Made by a program: the position numbers and the translations under genes
Part shown: positions 28,461 to 38,575 of the stretch, piece after piece
How the letters are laid out: each line of letters starts with the position of its first letter
Position numbering within the stretch: the first letter of the stretch is position 1
NCBI GenBank assembly: GCA_023213395.1
Contig: CM041465.1
Span: forward strand, 71,183,741-71,247,740
Direction: 5' to 3'
Source: Cycas panzhihuaensis
Taxonomy: Eukaryota > Cycadophyta
Length of the DNA stretch: 64,000 nucleotides
Notes under the pieces: model-generated
What the model saw: only the letters and a program-made list of their open reading frames with translations
What the model was told of the DNA's origin: nothing
Database searches by the model: none

Positions 28461-28850
28461 CTCAAGGATGAGGTAAACGAGGCTATCCACCTCAACGTTG
28501 AGGGCATGTGGGATATGTCGAATGTCGACAGATGGAAAATGAGCCAATAGGGACCTGGTAGTCAAAGCGAGGGCTCTCAAGCATGGGCATCACACATAAG
28601 TGAGATGGGACACCACAACCTAATAGTCACAAAAGAGGATGATGGTTCCATGGTGGAAACATAGTGCATCGGTGAGGGCTTCGATAATGACCGTGTACTC
28701 GACTTCGTTATTGGTGGCCTCAGGAAGGAAGATCCTGAAATGTAGGAAATCATGTTCGGAAGGATCGCAGAGAATCCATATGGTAATGGAAGGACCAGGG
28801 TTACTGTGGCTTCCACCATCAGTAAAGATGAAAAGTACCATGGATGGAAA
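28461..28850 (-). pseudogene. Second (archaeal-type) RNase H of the gypsy element
   Basis: One minus-strand frame reads IFTDGGSHSNPGPS (first catalytic Asp at about 28819), then EATNNEVEYTVIIEALTDAL (the catalytic Glu in the 'TNNeAEY.ali.aL' block), FCDY where 'gDSqlv' is expected, TRSLLAHF, and the end block IRHIPHALNVEVDSLVYL ('HVPRa.N.eADaLAn.al'). That is a full-length domain of about 130 residues in the family of archaeal and plant-type RNase H, distinct from the Ty3 RNase H fused to RT at 34.1-34.5 kb. Two stops (TAG and TGA) interrupt it. Tat elements are known to carry such a domain, thought to help remove RNA during reverse transcription. Confidence 0.88.
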
Positions 28851-29400
28851 GAAAGGTGTCTCAGTAAGAGAAACGTAATAAAGTTGGTGCTATAGAGGGG
28901 ACACGATGATATAGAGTAACTATGAGAGACTCGAATAACTGGCGATGAAGGCCATGAAGGGCAGGAAGACCCAGTAATGAGGCTACCCAAGGGTGGAGCA
29001 GACTATCTAGTCGATGGGAAAGAACTGGCAGTGAAAAGGCCACTCTAGGGTGCTGAAGGTTGTTTAAGCAAGTAAAAAGCAGTCCCAAATGGAGGGGACG
29101 CTCCCTTTGGGGGCCCCAAAAGCGCTAACGGGTGGCAAAAACAGATTTAGTATGGTGAAACGAGCCAAACAAGTATAAACTTAGATATACATGGAGGTGG
29201 CATGTAAAACGAGGTAAAAGGAGCCTCGTGAAGGTAGGCGAATAGGTGTCATAAATACACTTGTAAAAATGAGCGAAATAGAGGCTGCGGGGGTGAAATG
29301 GGAGCCAGGACCAGAAGGCAATGGTGGTTAGGGACGAGGGATGGCCTTAAGGGCTATCATAGCGACAGAAATAGAGGAAGCGCTCGATAGGACCCCCACC
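28851..29400. other. Gypsy 3' region upstream of the antisense promoter
   Basis: This lies between the second RNase H and the antisense TATA box. No domain was seen. It probably holds the rest of the RNase H reading frame's 5' sequence on the minus strand and upstream promoter sequence for the antisense gene on the plus strand. Confidence 0.4.
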
Positions 29401-29408
29401 TATATAAG
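29401..29408 (+). promoter_or_regulatory. TATA box of the antisense PMD gene
   Basis: TATATAAG follows a C-rich stretch (ACCCCCACC) on the plus strand, about 685 bp before the first ATG of the PMD frame. A start site about 30 bp downstream is expected. A possible donor (GATCGAG^GTGAGAC, about 29541) and acceptor (TTATAGGCAG, ending 30080) would remove a 5'UTR intron and leave the ATG six bases into the next exon. Confidence 0.55.
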
Positions 29409-30085
29409 GAAAACTTGATAAAATAGAATTCATTTCATAGGCTCACGAATGATTCAGAGCCTTTTCCCTTATACAGCAGAGTGCTACGCAATTTCAAAGA
29501 TACACAAGAGGAGATCAGATCATTGGATCGAGGTGAGACGACAGCCAGCAGGACCAGGATGACGATATGGCGATCGCGATGCCAGATGCAATGAGTGGAT
29601 TGCTCGTTCCCTAGCCCATCTCGTGTTTTGAGTTTTGTAGCTTTTTATCAATTTTTAGAGTAATTTTGGGCCCCTTAAGGGAAAATAATGATTTCTTGGA
29701 GTCTAAATTAGACCCAATAAGAGCGGGGGACCAGGGCATTAGGTAGCCCTGGCGCCAATAGGCTGAAGTAAGGCCCGCTAGGAAAATTTTTTTTGGGGTT
29801 TTTGGGTAGGAAACATCCCTTTTGGGGGAGTGGTGTTTGCACCATGGTGAAGATTGGAGTGCTGCAATCTTTGCTACAAGGCCCTAATTGCAGCAAGACC
29901 CAAGCTAAACTCTGTGGTATTGTGAAATTTAGTAAGATGCAAAGGTAAAATAACTAAAAAAATAAAAGATGGCCCAAAGGAGAGATGGATCTCGATCTAA
30001 GAGGAGTAAGAGGTAGTCCTAAGGGCTAATAGGTGGATTTAGGTAGGCTTTGACTAATTTTGGGGGTATCTTATAGGCAGTTATC

Positions 30086-31981
30086 ATGGTAGAGAATCGC
30101 AAAAACATAAGGATGGCCATGTTGAGCTTTGTGGAGATGATGTTCCATGGGGACAAACAAGTTTTAGCGAGATGTGGCCTACTAAAGGTCACACAGACAC
30201 CATAGTACGTGTCAGATCAGCGGCTCCTAGTAGATATAGTCTCATACTGGGACAGGCAGAGGCATATGTTCCACCTCCCCCAAGTGGGGGATGTCACAGT
30301 CATACCCAGAGACATTAGGAGGATCCTGGGGATACCGGTGACCGGACAACCAGCATCGCTAGGGGTGTTGCCTAACAATGGGGCAGCACATAGGAAGGTG
30401 GTGACATTCTTCACTGGACAAGATAGGTGGTAGAGGAGGGGCATTTCCTTGCAGACTATGGTTATGTCCAGAGTTCCTTGAGTGAGGAAACTGATTACCT
30501 TATGCATTCTGTTTTGAATATATCAGAAATAAAACTATAGAGACATACCTGACAGGTGGATGGATGCAGTCAGGAGATGCAAGGCTGGGAAGAGGCTGGA
30601 TTGGGCCACCTTGATAGCGGTGAACTTAGTCACTCAGCTAGACACTATCAAGGTGGCAGGGAGAGGCAGATTATCTTACAACACATTGCTACAATGCTGG
30701 TTTTTTTATCACTTCAGAGCAGTAGCACCCCTAGGAGGACCACACCCCATCTCGAAGTGGGCTCCCATGGTCCATAGGTAGTAGACTTGGTTTAGAGGGA
30801 CTGAGGACCAGGTGCATGTCTGTCACTCGATGGAGGCTACATCGCTGGACCTCCTCACCATGGCCGACTATATATCTGATCTATATTAAGAGGTGAGGTG
30901 GAGTAGTGATGACGAGGCAGGCAGAGTGGGAGTCGCCCCTAGTAATGATGATGATGGGGATGGGGATGATAGAGGTGACAGGGTAGGCCTGTCTAGAGCA
31001 GCAGGTGGAGAGGCAAGACCGTCAGGAGTCACAGGAGGAGAGCTGGGTCCATCCAGAGCTACAAAGGGAGAAGCAGGTTCATCAAGAGCCATAAGAGGAG
31101 AGGCAAGTCTATCTGGAGCTGTAGAGGGAGGTAGAGGTCGACAGACATGAGCTCAAAGATTAAGGATAATGGGGAGTTCTAAGGCGACAGCTGCACTAGC
31201 AGAGGAAGGCATAGATACCCTAGTGATCCAGGGAGTCACCGAGGTGTGATTGGAGGAGGAGGAGGTACCAGTAGTTGGTGGAGCACCTAAGGAGAAGGCC
31301 ATCATCAGAGTCGAGGAGTCAGCGGCCCCAACAGGTGAGATGCTACCTTTTCTTGTTATCTTTCGATCATATGATATTTAGTTATTTGATTTTATTTGAT
31401 ATATATGGCTACATGTACTCACCCATGGTGTGTTGGACTTCGAAGGGGTGGTAGAGATATAGAGACTAGTGGAGGCAGTGGTCTAGGAGATGTTTCCCTA
31501 TGCATACACAGAGGGGCAACCTCTTATCCAGGCAGGAGAGGATCCTTGATCGGCAGGGGCTCATATAGCAGCATTCACCCTATTGGTTAGGGCAAAGGAT
31601 GTATGGATAGCAGAGTCCCAGGAGCATGAGGCACGCGTGGGACGACTTTAGGGGGAGCTGGATGAGACATGAGTTGAGAGGGATGCTCTGTAAGGTCAAG
31701 TACAGGTACTGGAGACTCAGGGAGGAGCAGGCAGAGACACTGAGAGCCGCATCAGGATGGCAGTACTAGAGGAGTATCTCAGAGGGATGGAGGAGAGATT
31801 CTGGAGCATGGAGGAGAGACTCCGGGGAGTGGAGAGCGAGAGGGATCATATCCAAGCACGATATGATCAGCTCATGGATCAGGTAGTCTTGACATCGCCA
31901 CGGAGTAGGACACATACTCACACAGTGATAAAGGCCCCAAGGAGGTCTCGAGACGAGGGGAGTGAGGTAGGGAGCTCCTAG
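30086..31981 (+). pseudogene. Antisense gene: plant mobile domain plus coiled-coil protein
   Basis: The gene runs opposite to gag-pol. From ATG 30086 one frame continues, with occasional stops at former Q/R codons, to about 31334. It holds VSDQRLLVDIVSYWDRQRHM, FHLPQVGDVTVIPRDIRRIL and GIPVTGQPAS, the hallmark 'L..alverW...thtFhlp.GE.tvtl.Dv..llGlpv.G.pv' of the plant mobile domain (as in MAIN/MAIL1). It then has DIPDRWMDAVRR, LDWATLIAVNLVTQLD and LLQCWFFYHF. A G/E/R/S-rich linker follows (30893-31150). A good donor (AACAG^GTGAGAT, 31334/31335) suggests an intron. The last exon (about 31450-31981) reads VRAKDVWIAESQEHEARV, then a heptad-like coiled coil with EEYLRGMEERFWSMEERL and ERDHIQARYDQLMDQV. 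The native protein would be roughly 550-600 residues. Its function is unknown; the PMD assignment is confident, the exon structure inferred. Confidence 0.8.
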
Positions 31982-32879
31982 AGGCATAGGAGGAGCATGG
32001 GAGGCATGTGGTCTCCAAGAGAGGGATCACACCAACTGAGAGATAATACCCTAGGAGTGGGGTAACAATAGAGTAGAGTAAGTAGTTTTGATTTGACAGG
32101 GGAAATCATCAGACCTCCAAAGAGTCACCATATGTTTCCACATGATTGTACTCCTCCCTACAAGGATTCTGGCTTCCCACATATGATGTACCATACCATT
32201 TGTATGATATGACATATGCTGATTATTTTATATATATAGATAATGCTGTTGGTACCCCATTTGGTATATGTCATTGTGTATGCTGACACATGATGATGGA
32301 TGTATATTTATATTTTTATGTTCATATATGTATATATATGAGGGTGCATGGGTGCACAAGGAGGGATATGTTATGATGTTTTTTGATTGATTATTGTATG
32401 GCTTGTGATAGAAGATTGTTGAGCTACACACACTTCCTTTCATGCAAGGCCATATTCCTAGTAGGGGTATACATGATCACCATGAGTAGTAGTGATAGAC
32501 ATATGTGAGGCTAGGAGACAGGGCCACACACATGTCCACATGGGAGCATAGTAGGATATGTAAAGGAAATGCTAATGGGAAGGGAGTGATGACACTCCAA
32601 CACGTCGTCCTAGTCAGGGAATGTACCCAAACCTGGGAGTGCTTGGGATAATACACCCAAATAGGAGGATAGGGCCCCTAGAGAAAGGGGGACAATGGGT
32701 CCTGCGGGAAGAACCCAAAAGAAGCACAGAAGCCACCCTAAGCTGCCATTCCACCCATGGCTAAGGGGAATGGGGGGGCGCCTAGGATGGTAGTTTAAGC
32801 TCATTTCAAAGTCCAAAGAAGAGGGTGGCATAGTCATATATAGAATTTCCTAAAGAATTTTCCATCCACAACCTTCTCA
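31982..32879. other. 3' side of antisense gene and pol 3' end
   Basis: No recognised domain lies on the plus strand after the coiled coil. On the minus strand the frame following integrase continues in broken form (proline/glycine-rich) to about 32610. The two transcription units therefore converge here. Confidence 0.4.
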
Positions 32880-33990
32880 AATTCGAGGGCCTCTAGGGTG
32901 GCGATCCTGTAAGTGTCATTCCCAAGACTCTCGAGGACAAAAAAGGGCCAACTTATTTGGGTTTGAATTTGGTCAAGCAATCATGGAGATATTCTAGCTT
33001 GAGGACATGGTCCCTAAGATGTAAAGGATGGGAACAAAGGTTTTTATTATAAGTCCTTCATGCCCTAGCCTTAAAGGTGAGGTTGGCTTGGTAAGCGGCC
33101 AAGTGTTTCTCATCCAGGGCCTCAAGGTCTAACAGGTGAGCCTGACAGATAGACTCCCCATCGACCAAACCTTAGAGAGAGACCTATAGAGAAGGAATTT
33201 CCACTTCCAATGGGAGAACCACCTCCATACCATAAACTAGAGAGAAAGAAGTCATTCCTGTAGTCCTACGAATAGACGTGCAATACGCACATAGGGCAGA
33301 AGGGAGCTGGAGATGCCAATCTCTTTAAGATTAGGCAATGATTTTCTTTAGGACATTTATGAGAGTTTTATTGAATGATTCAACCTGGCCATTAGCCTAA
33401 GGATAGTAAGGATAGGAATTTTTATGAGAAATGTAGAATTTCTTACAAAGTTCATCCATCTCCATGTTGCAAAAGGGAGTTTCATTATCTGTGATTAGGA
33501 CATCGAGAACCCTGAAGCAATAGATAATATACTATTAAACAAATGTGGCTATCATCTTACTAGGAGTAGTAACTAAAGGAACGACTTCTACCCATTTAGT
33601 AAAGTACTCTATAGTAGTCAAGATAAACTTATGCTGCAATGAAGAGGATGGGGTTATGGCTCCAATGAGGTCCAACCCCCATTGGGAGAAGGGCCAAGGA
33701 GATATAATGAGGTGGAGGGCCTCGGAAGGCAAATGAGTAATGTTAGCATGCTCCTGGTCTCGTTGACATCTCAAGGCATAAGCATGGGCATCCTTAAAGA
33801 GGGACGGCCAATAATATCCCATACGAAGAATCCTCCAGGCCATGGATTGTCTGCCAAAGTGGCCCCTGTAAATGCCATGGTGGCATTCATAGAGTATCTG
33901 GTTCACTTCATCAAGGGCGATACAACGAAGAAGGATCCCATCGAAGGATCTTTTGTATAATACCTCACCCATAAGAAAGTACTATCTAGC
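32880..33990 (-). pseudogene. Gypsy integrase
   Basis: The minus strand from 33972 reads the HHCC zinc domain (ECHHGIYRGHFG, then CQRDQEHAN in place of C..C), followed by the catalytic core: WGLDLIGAI (first Asp), FTKWVEVVPL, VLITDNETPF (second Asp) and ANGQVESFNKTL (catalytic Glu). The C-terminal part (AAYQANLTFKARAYNK, HPLHLRDHVL) has the usual Ty3 GPY-like layout. No chromodomain is seen, as expected for Tat. A few stops are present, but all three catalytic residues are readable. Confidence 0.92.
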
Positions 33991-34044
33991 AGTTGCCTGA
34001 ATATGAGACCTAACTTTATCGCTAGTGTCAGGGTGATACTACTA

Positions 34045-34540
34045 TTAAGTGAGATATTGCACGATGTCCCCATACCACTCACTATCAGCAAGCAGATGAG
34101 AAGGAAGGTCCTGAATGGCCAAGATAGGCTCATCAGGAAGACAGTCATCCATAGGAAGGTCCAAAGTGTTTAGAATAGGAGTATCGGCAAGCTGCTTGAC
34201 CACTACCATTCCTTTCTTTGATTTCCTATTAACGACGTAAAGATCAAATTCCTGAAGGAGGACGGCCCACTTGCCAGTCCTACCTCTCAGGTCAGGTTGG
34301 GTGAGTAGATAACGGAGGGGATCAGATTGAATGATCACCCAAGTAGTGTTTCCAAGAAAATAATGCCTAAAGAGTAGTTGAGTTTGGCAACCACGAGGGT
34401 ATGACTGATGAAGTAAATAGCCCTCTCAGGTTCTGAATAACCCTCATGGGCCAACATAGTACCTAGAGATTCATCAGTTACTAAGGTGTAGAGGATAAAA
34501 GCCCTATCAAAGAGAGGCAATGCTAATGTCAAGGTAGAAG
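34045..34540 (-). pseudogene. Gypsy RNase H (Ty3 type) and connection
   Basis: The minus-strand frame after RT reads FILYTLVTDESLGTMLAHE and ERAIYFISHTLVVAKLNYS, the Ty3 RNase H core in which the first Asp context is TDES. It is followed by IIQSDPLRYLLTQPDLRGRTGKW and LLQEFDLYVVNRK. A frameshift separates the pieces near 34335. Confidence 0.88.
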
Positions 34541-35560
34541 TGAGGGCTTTCTTAAGTTCTTTGAAGGCTTGTTGGGCCTTGGAAGACCAAACATACGAGG
34601 CCCCCTTCTTTAATAGGTTAGTGAGTGATTTGGTGTTTATGGCGAGGTTCGCTAGAAAACACCTGAGAAAACCAAGCCTACCTAAAAATGACTTAATCTG
34701 TCATTGGGTTTTAGGAGGTGGCATGTCAAGGATGGCCTTGACTTTATCAGGGTCAATTTGGATCCCTTGCTTTGACACAAGGAAACCAAGGAGTTTGCTA
34801 GCAGTCATGGCAAATATATATTTAAGAGGGTTTAGACTTACATGGTATTTGCGGCATCATGCAAAGATGGCCCACAAATCAACAGGGTGATGGGCTCTAA
34901 CACATGAAAGACCCATCATGTCATCCATGAAGACCTCTAAGGATTTGTTGATGAGATCATGAAAAATGAATTACATTGCCCTTTGATAAGTGACACCTGT
35001 ATTCTTAAGCCTAAAAGGCATCACCTTATAGGCGAAAGTACCCCACGGAGTAGTGAAAGCCATCTTGTGACAATCTTTAGGAGAGATTTAAATTTGGTTA
35101 TAGCCGCAGAAGTCATCCATTAAGGATATAACTTCGAAACCAGTGGTTCGATCGATGATCTAGTCAATAAAAGGAAGTGGGAAATTGTCTTTAGGACATG
35201 CATTGTTGATATCACGAAAATCAACGCATATCTAGATTATCCTGTTCTTTTTAGTAATGGGAATAATGTTAGATACCCATTTAGGATAGTCAATGGAAGT
35301 GATCAATCCTACGTTGAAGAGTTTCTCAACTTCTATTTTAATAGTAATTGATAGCTTATGATGAAGAGGATGTTGCTTTTGACACACTGGACGAGTACCA
35401 GGAATGGTAGTAAGGTTGTAGGTCATGATTGAAGGGTTGATTCCCTTCATATCGGAGTAATCCCATACAGAAACATCCTGAAACTCTTGGAACAGAAGGG
35501 TGTACTCCTTTACTTCATCAAGAGAGCATTCCACCCCTACCTTAGTGACTTTGTTGGGGG
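34541..35560 (-). pseudogene. Gypsy reverse transcriptase
   Basis: The minus strand from about 35560 reads WDYSDMKGINPSIMTYNL, the RT lead-in of plant Ty3 elements. It continues with IEVEKLFNVGLITSIDYPKW, ICVDFRDINNACPKD, a 'SLMDDFCGYNQI' block (first catalytic Asp), FTTPWGTFAY, and FMDD at about 34911-34940 in place of the usual YVDD/FIDD. The thumb follows: LLGFLVSKQGIQIDPDKV and IKSFLGRL. Stops at W and Q positions indicate decay. Confidence 0.92.
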
Positions 35561-36379
35561 CAAGGACTACATCTTGGGTTGCCCCCATGCACATGGCATT
35601 CCCCTCCTCGAAGTGGAGGGTGACTCGGTCAACTGGAAGGGATGGAACAGGGGATGGAGTTGGGTCAGCAAGAGAAGACCCAATATCTAAGACCTTTTGG
35701 TAACTAAGCCTATGGTGACCAAAAGGAAGGTTGGGCATAAAGCCCGTTAAGTGCTCAAGCAGGGCTTCATCATTCTCAAAGTAGTCCACCCTATGGATGA
35801 CCATACTTCAAGAAGACAAAGGGTGAAGGGAAGTAGAGATGGCAGGACCATGGTGGTCGTCATGCCACTTGGCATTCCTAACAGACTCCTTGGAAGAGCC
35901 AAAAAGAGGTCCCTCGCAAGGGACAAGAAGAGGCTCCCCAACCTCATTACCTATGTGTAGCAACGAAGGGGAAGACTCAGGGAGCACCTAATCAACAAGG
36001 GCAATGACATGAGATGCAAGGGGAGAACTAGTCTCTCCAACTATAGGGGTTCCAGAGCGGGATCTAGAACGAAGGAGGTGCCCCCTTGTCATACCCAGAA
36101 GGGAAACATAGTGAGGGAGATCCTCATCCTTGTCATCAAATTCATCGTCACTAAAGATGGTGAGGTACCTGTAACTTCTGACACTAATAAGAGTGAACCG
36201 TGTGAGGTTGGAAGAAGAGGATGAAGGGTCTTCTTCTAAAAGAGATGAGTCAGGGAAGTCAATAGAACAAGCAGAGGCATGGGTAGAAAAGCCTTTGTCA
36301 CCTTTTGTTTGGCCATGAGATGCTTGATGGGATTGACGTGGTTGTTTGATAGGAGGAAGCTCCCAAGAGACGACTCTCA
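35561..36379 (-). pseudogene. Protease-RT spacer of the gypsy polyprotein
   Basis: This minus-strand coding region is mostly open (36437-35988 and 35804-35561) and links protease to RT. It is Ser/Pro/Asp-rich and then has YFENDEALLEHL and LSYQKVLDIGSS, a motif seen before RT in Tat-like elements. I assign no function. Confidence 0.6.
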
Positions 36380-36830
36380 TTTTCCCTTTATGGATGAATT
36401 TAAGTTGCCCCCAGCGGGATGAGTGCATGGCTCCCATCTGATTAAGCTATAGGCATCCCAACAACAGATTGTAGTCAATGTCAATGTCGAGGACTACAAT
36501 ATCAACAAGGACAGTCTTGTCCTCAAGAGTAAGTGGGATAGACATCAATCCCAAAGGCATCTTTTCATTACCATCGTAACCTTGGCACTGCCATGGAACT
36601 GGTTCTAAAGCTGATATATTAAGCTCTTATATAACACATAAGGGCATAGTATTAATAGAAGAACCATTGTCGATAATGGTTCTTCGTAGAGTGCAATTCA
36701 GAGCATCGATGGTGATAGTAAAAGGGAAGTGCCATTGGCACTTCCTCTCGCTAGCAAGGGGAAGATCCTTAGGATTAAAGGAGATGATGGGCTCATGGCT
36801 CAGGGTGACTCCCAAGGTGTAAACCAGCAT
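36380..36830 (-). pseudogene. Gypsy aspartic protease
   Basis: The minus strand reads RTIIDNGSSINTMP (active-site D-N/G-S-S at about 36650-36686, Gly replaced by Asn). It is followed about 50 residues later by DYNLLLGC and then GAMHSSRWGQLKFIH, the typical C-terminal part of plant gypsy protease. The DNG change at the catalytic motif would be inactivating if not a sequence error. Confidence 0.85.
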
Positions 36831-37417
36831 GTCACCTAATCCTAAGGCCTCTAAGAGTAATATGCATTATTTAGGGTAGCTCCTTAAGATGTCCATTATG
36901 GACATTCCAATAGCCACGGTATAAAGCTCATCAATGACCGAGAAAGGATTCCCTTTCACAATGGGTTGGGGAAGGGCCCTTCGAAAGTTATAGCAACTGG
37001 GGTGTACAGGAATGGTCTTAGGAAGTGCGAGGGCTTTTGGATGAGAAGTTTCCAGAAGAGGGTCAGGATGAGATGTGGATGAAGAGGCACCATTCACCTC
37101 TTTGATCACTTGAAACTGGGTTAAGGCATACAATGGAGTGTTCTCAAGCAACTGAATAACCTTCTTTCCCTTATTCTGGGATCACGAAGGTGATGGGATA
37201 TGTTGATTAGAAGAATTCCTCACACCCTTCCCTTTGGCTTGAGAAGAGCAAGGGTTAGGAGACCTCCCTCGGTTTCGGTTATTCTTCTATTGGAGGTTGT
37301 GATCATGTTCCCCATGTTTGGAGAAGGGATCTTTATGAACAGGCTAATCTAGGTTGGGTCTAGATGCTCATTTTAGGGAAGAGTCACATTGTGGGGCATC
37401 CTTAGGATGCTACGTCT

Positions 37418-37462
37418 AACAATATGAATCATCATGGAAGCACTCCCCATGGATGGAGCACA
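37418..37462 (-). pseudogene. Gypsy gag zinc knuckle
   Basis: The minus strand reads LCSIHGECFHDDSYC, a CX2H-type variant (C-X2-H-X4-H-X4-C) used by plant Tat/Athila gag proteins instead of the canonical CX2CX4HX4C. Confidence 0.7.
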
Positions 37463-38249
37463 ACTTCTTCTCAAGGGAGGAGTCAGGTTTCCTCGCTTGA
37501 GAGGACTGGGTGTTACCACTCTTGGAAGGAGCAGTTTGTGAAGCCTAGTGAATTGGCTTGTTAGACATAGGAGATGAAGGAGTTTGAAGCTTAAATGCCT
37601 TCATAGTACGTTCAAACGAATGTATAGCTAAAGTAAGAGGGTCTAGAGTCTTCTCTATAGAATGGGAAGAAGACCTAGAGGGTTGTTAAGTTTTAGTTTC
37701 TTTTGATGGTGGTGGTGCCTCACATCACTGTGAGGACTTTAGAGGCTTCTTGACTCTAGCCTAGATCTTAATGGCCTCAAGTGCCAAGCACTTTGCTATA
37801 GTGGAGTCACACATAGTCGCCCCCATCTTGAGGACTTCTACGTGAACTTTTGGATGAAGGGCATTAACGAAAAGGTCGCTCTTTAACTCCTCAAGTAAAG
37901 TAGCTTTAGTGGAGTGAAGAAGGTTGTGGAAACGTCACACAAAGTCACGATTCATTTCATCGTGGCCTTGTTTAAGTGACAGGAGGGATTTCATTCCACT
38001 CTCAAATGGGCGAGCCACGTCAAAGTAGTTGACGAACTCATCCACAAGCTACTAGAATAAGAAGATAGAATGCGCAAGTAGGTTATAAAACTATTTAAGG
38101 GCATCACCTTGAAGAGATCATGGAAATAGTTTTATGAGGATGTGATTGTAATCTCAGTAATCAATGCATACCATAGAGAGGCTACAAACATGCTTCGCCA
38201 GGTCTTGCGACGAAGCCCCGTTAAATTTGGGGACTTTAGGGGGGTGAGG
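37463..38249 (-). pseudogene. Gypsy gag core (retrotransposon gag domain)
   Basis: Starting right at the copia B insertion, the minus strand reads PKVPKFNGASSQDLAKHV, then a broken but continuous gag domain (GDALK-FYNLL, LVDEFVNYFDVARP, LLSLKQGHDEMNRDFV, RFHNLL). This matches the Ty3 gag pattern 'PkFnG...dp..Hl..f.......W......s...W..l...F...F'. Several stops occur. The same frame continues on the far side of copia B at 45712. Confidence 0.85.
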
Positions 38250-38561
38250 TGAAAGAGGTTAATGTATTAAGGTTATTTGTGTAGATTAATTATATGACCT
38301 TAGGATATATTATTAGCATTAGTCTCTTAATGAAATGTACTTTATGTGTATTTAGATGTAATTTTGGGTTCATGTCATTAGGCAAGAAAATCCTAACCTT
38401 AATGCTCCCCCTAAATAATAAAAGGTGAAATCTCAAGGAGGGAGTTATTATTCATTCTCACCTCTAAGCTTGCTCTCATATCTTGTTTTATCTTGATTTT
38501 CAATCTCCATTACCATTGTGTACATGTGAGTGATTTATCTCCTAGATCCATCCTTCCTTCA
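38250..38561 (+). repeat. 5' LTR of copia B (312 bp)
   Basis: It starts TGAAAGAGGTTAATG and ends CCTTCA. It matches the right LTR at both ends but has about 105 bp more in its middle (around 38375-38480), which are deleted in the right copy. Confidence 0.92.
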
Positions 38562-38563
38562 TA

Positions 38564-38575
38564 TGGTATCAGAGC
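38564..38575 (+). promoter_or_regulatory. Primer-binding site of copia B
   Basis: It is an exact TGGTATCAGAGC, the initiator tRNA-Met complement, 2 bp after the LTR. Confidence 0.92.

Noticed and set aside
31396-31590. Open frame GGRDIETSGG... as an exon of the antisense gene
   Set aside because: A different frame over the same bases gives a sequence continuous with the coiled coil after reading through decayed stops, so that frame is preferred.
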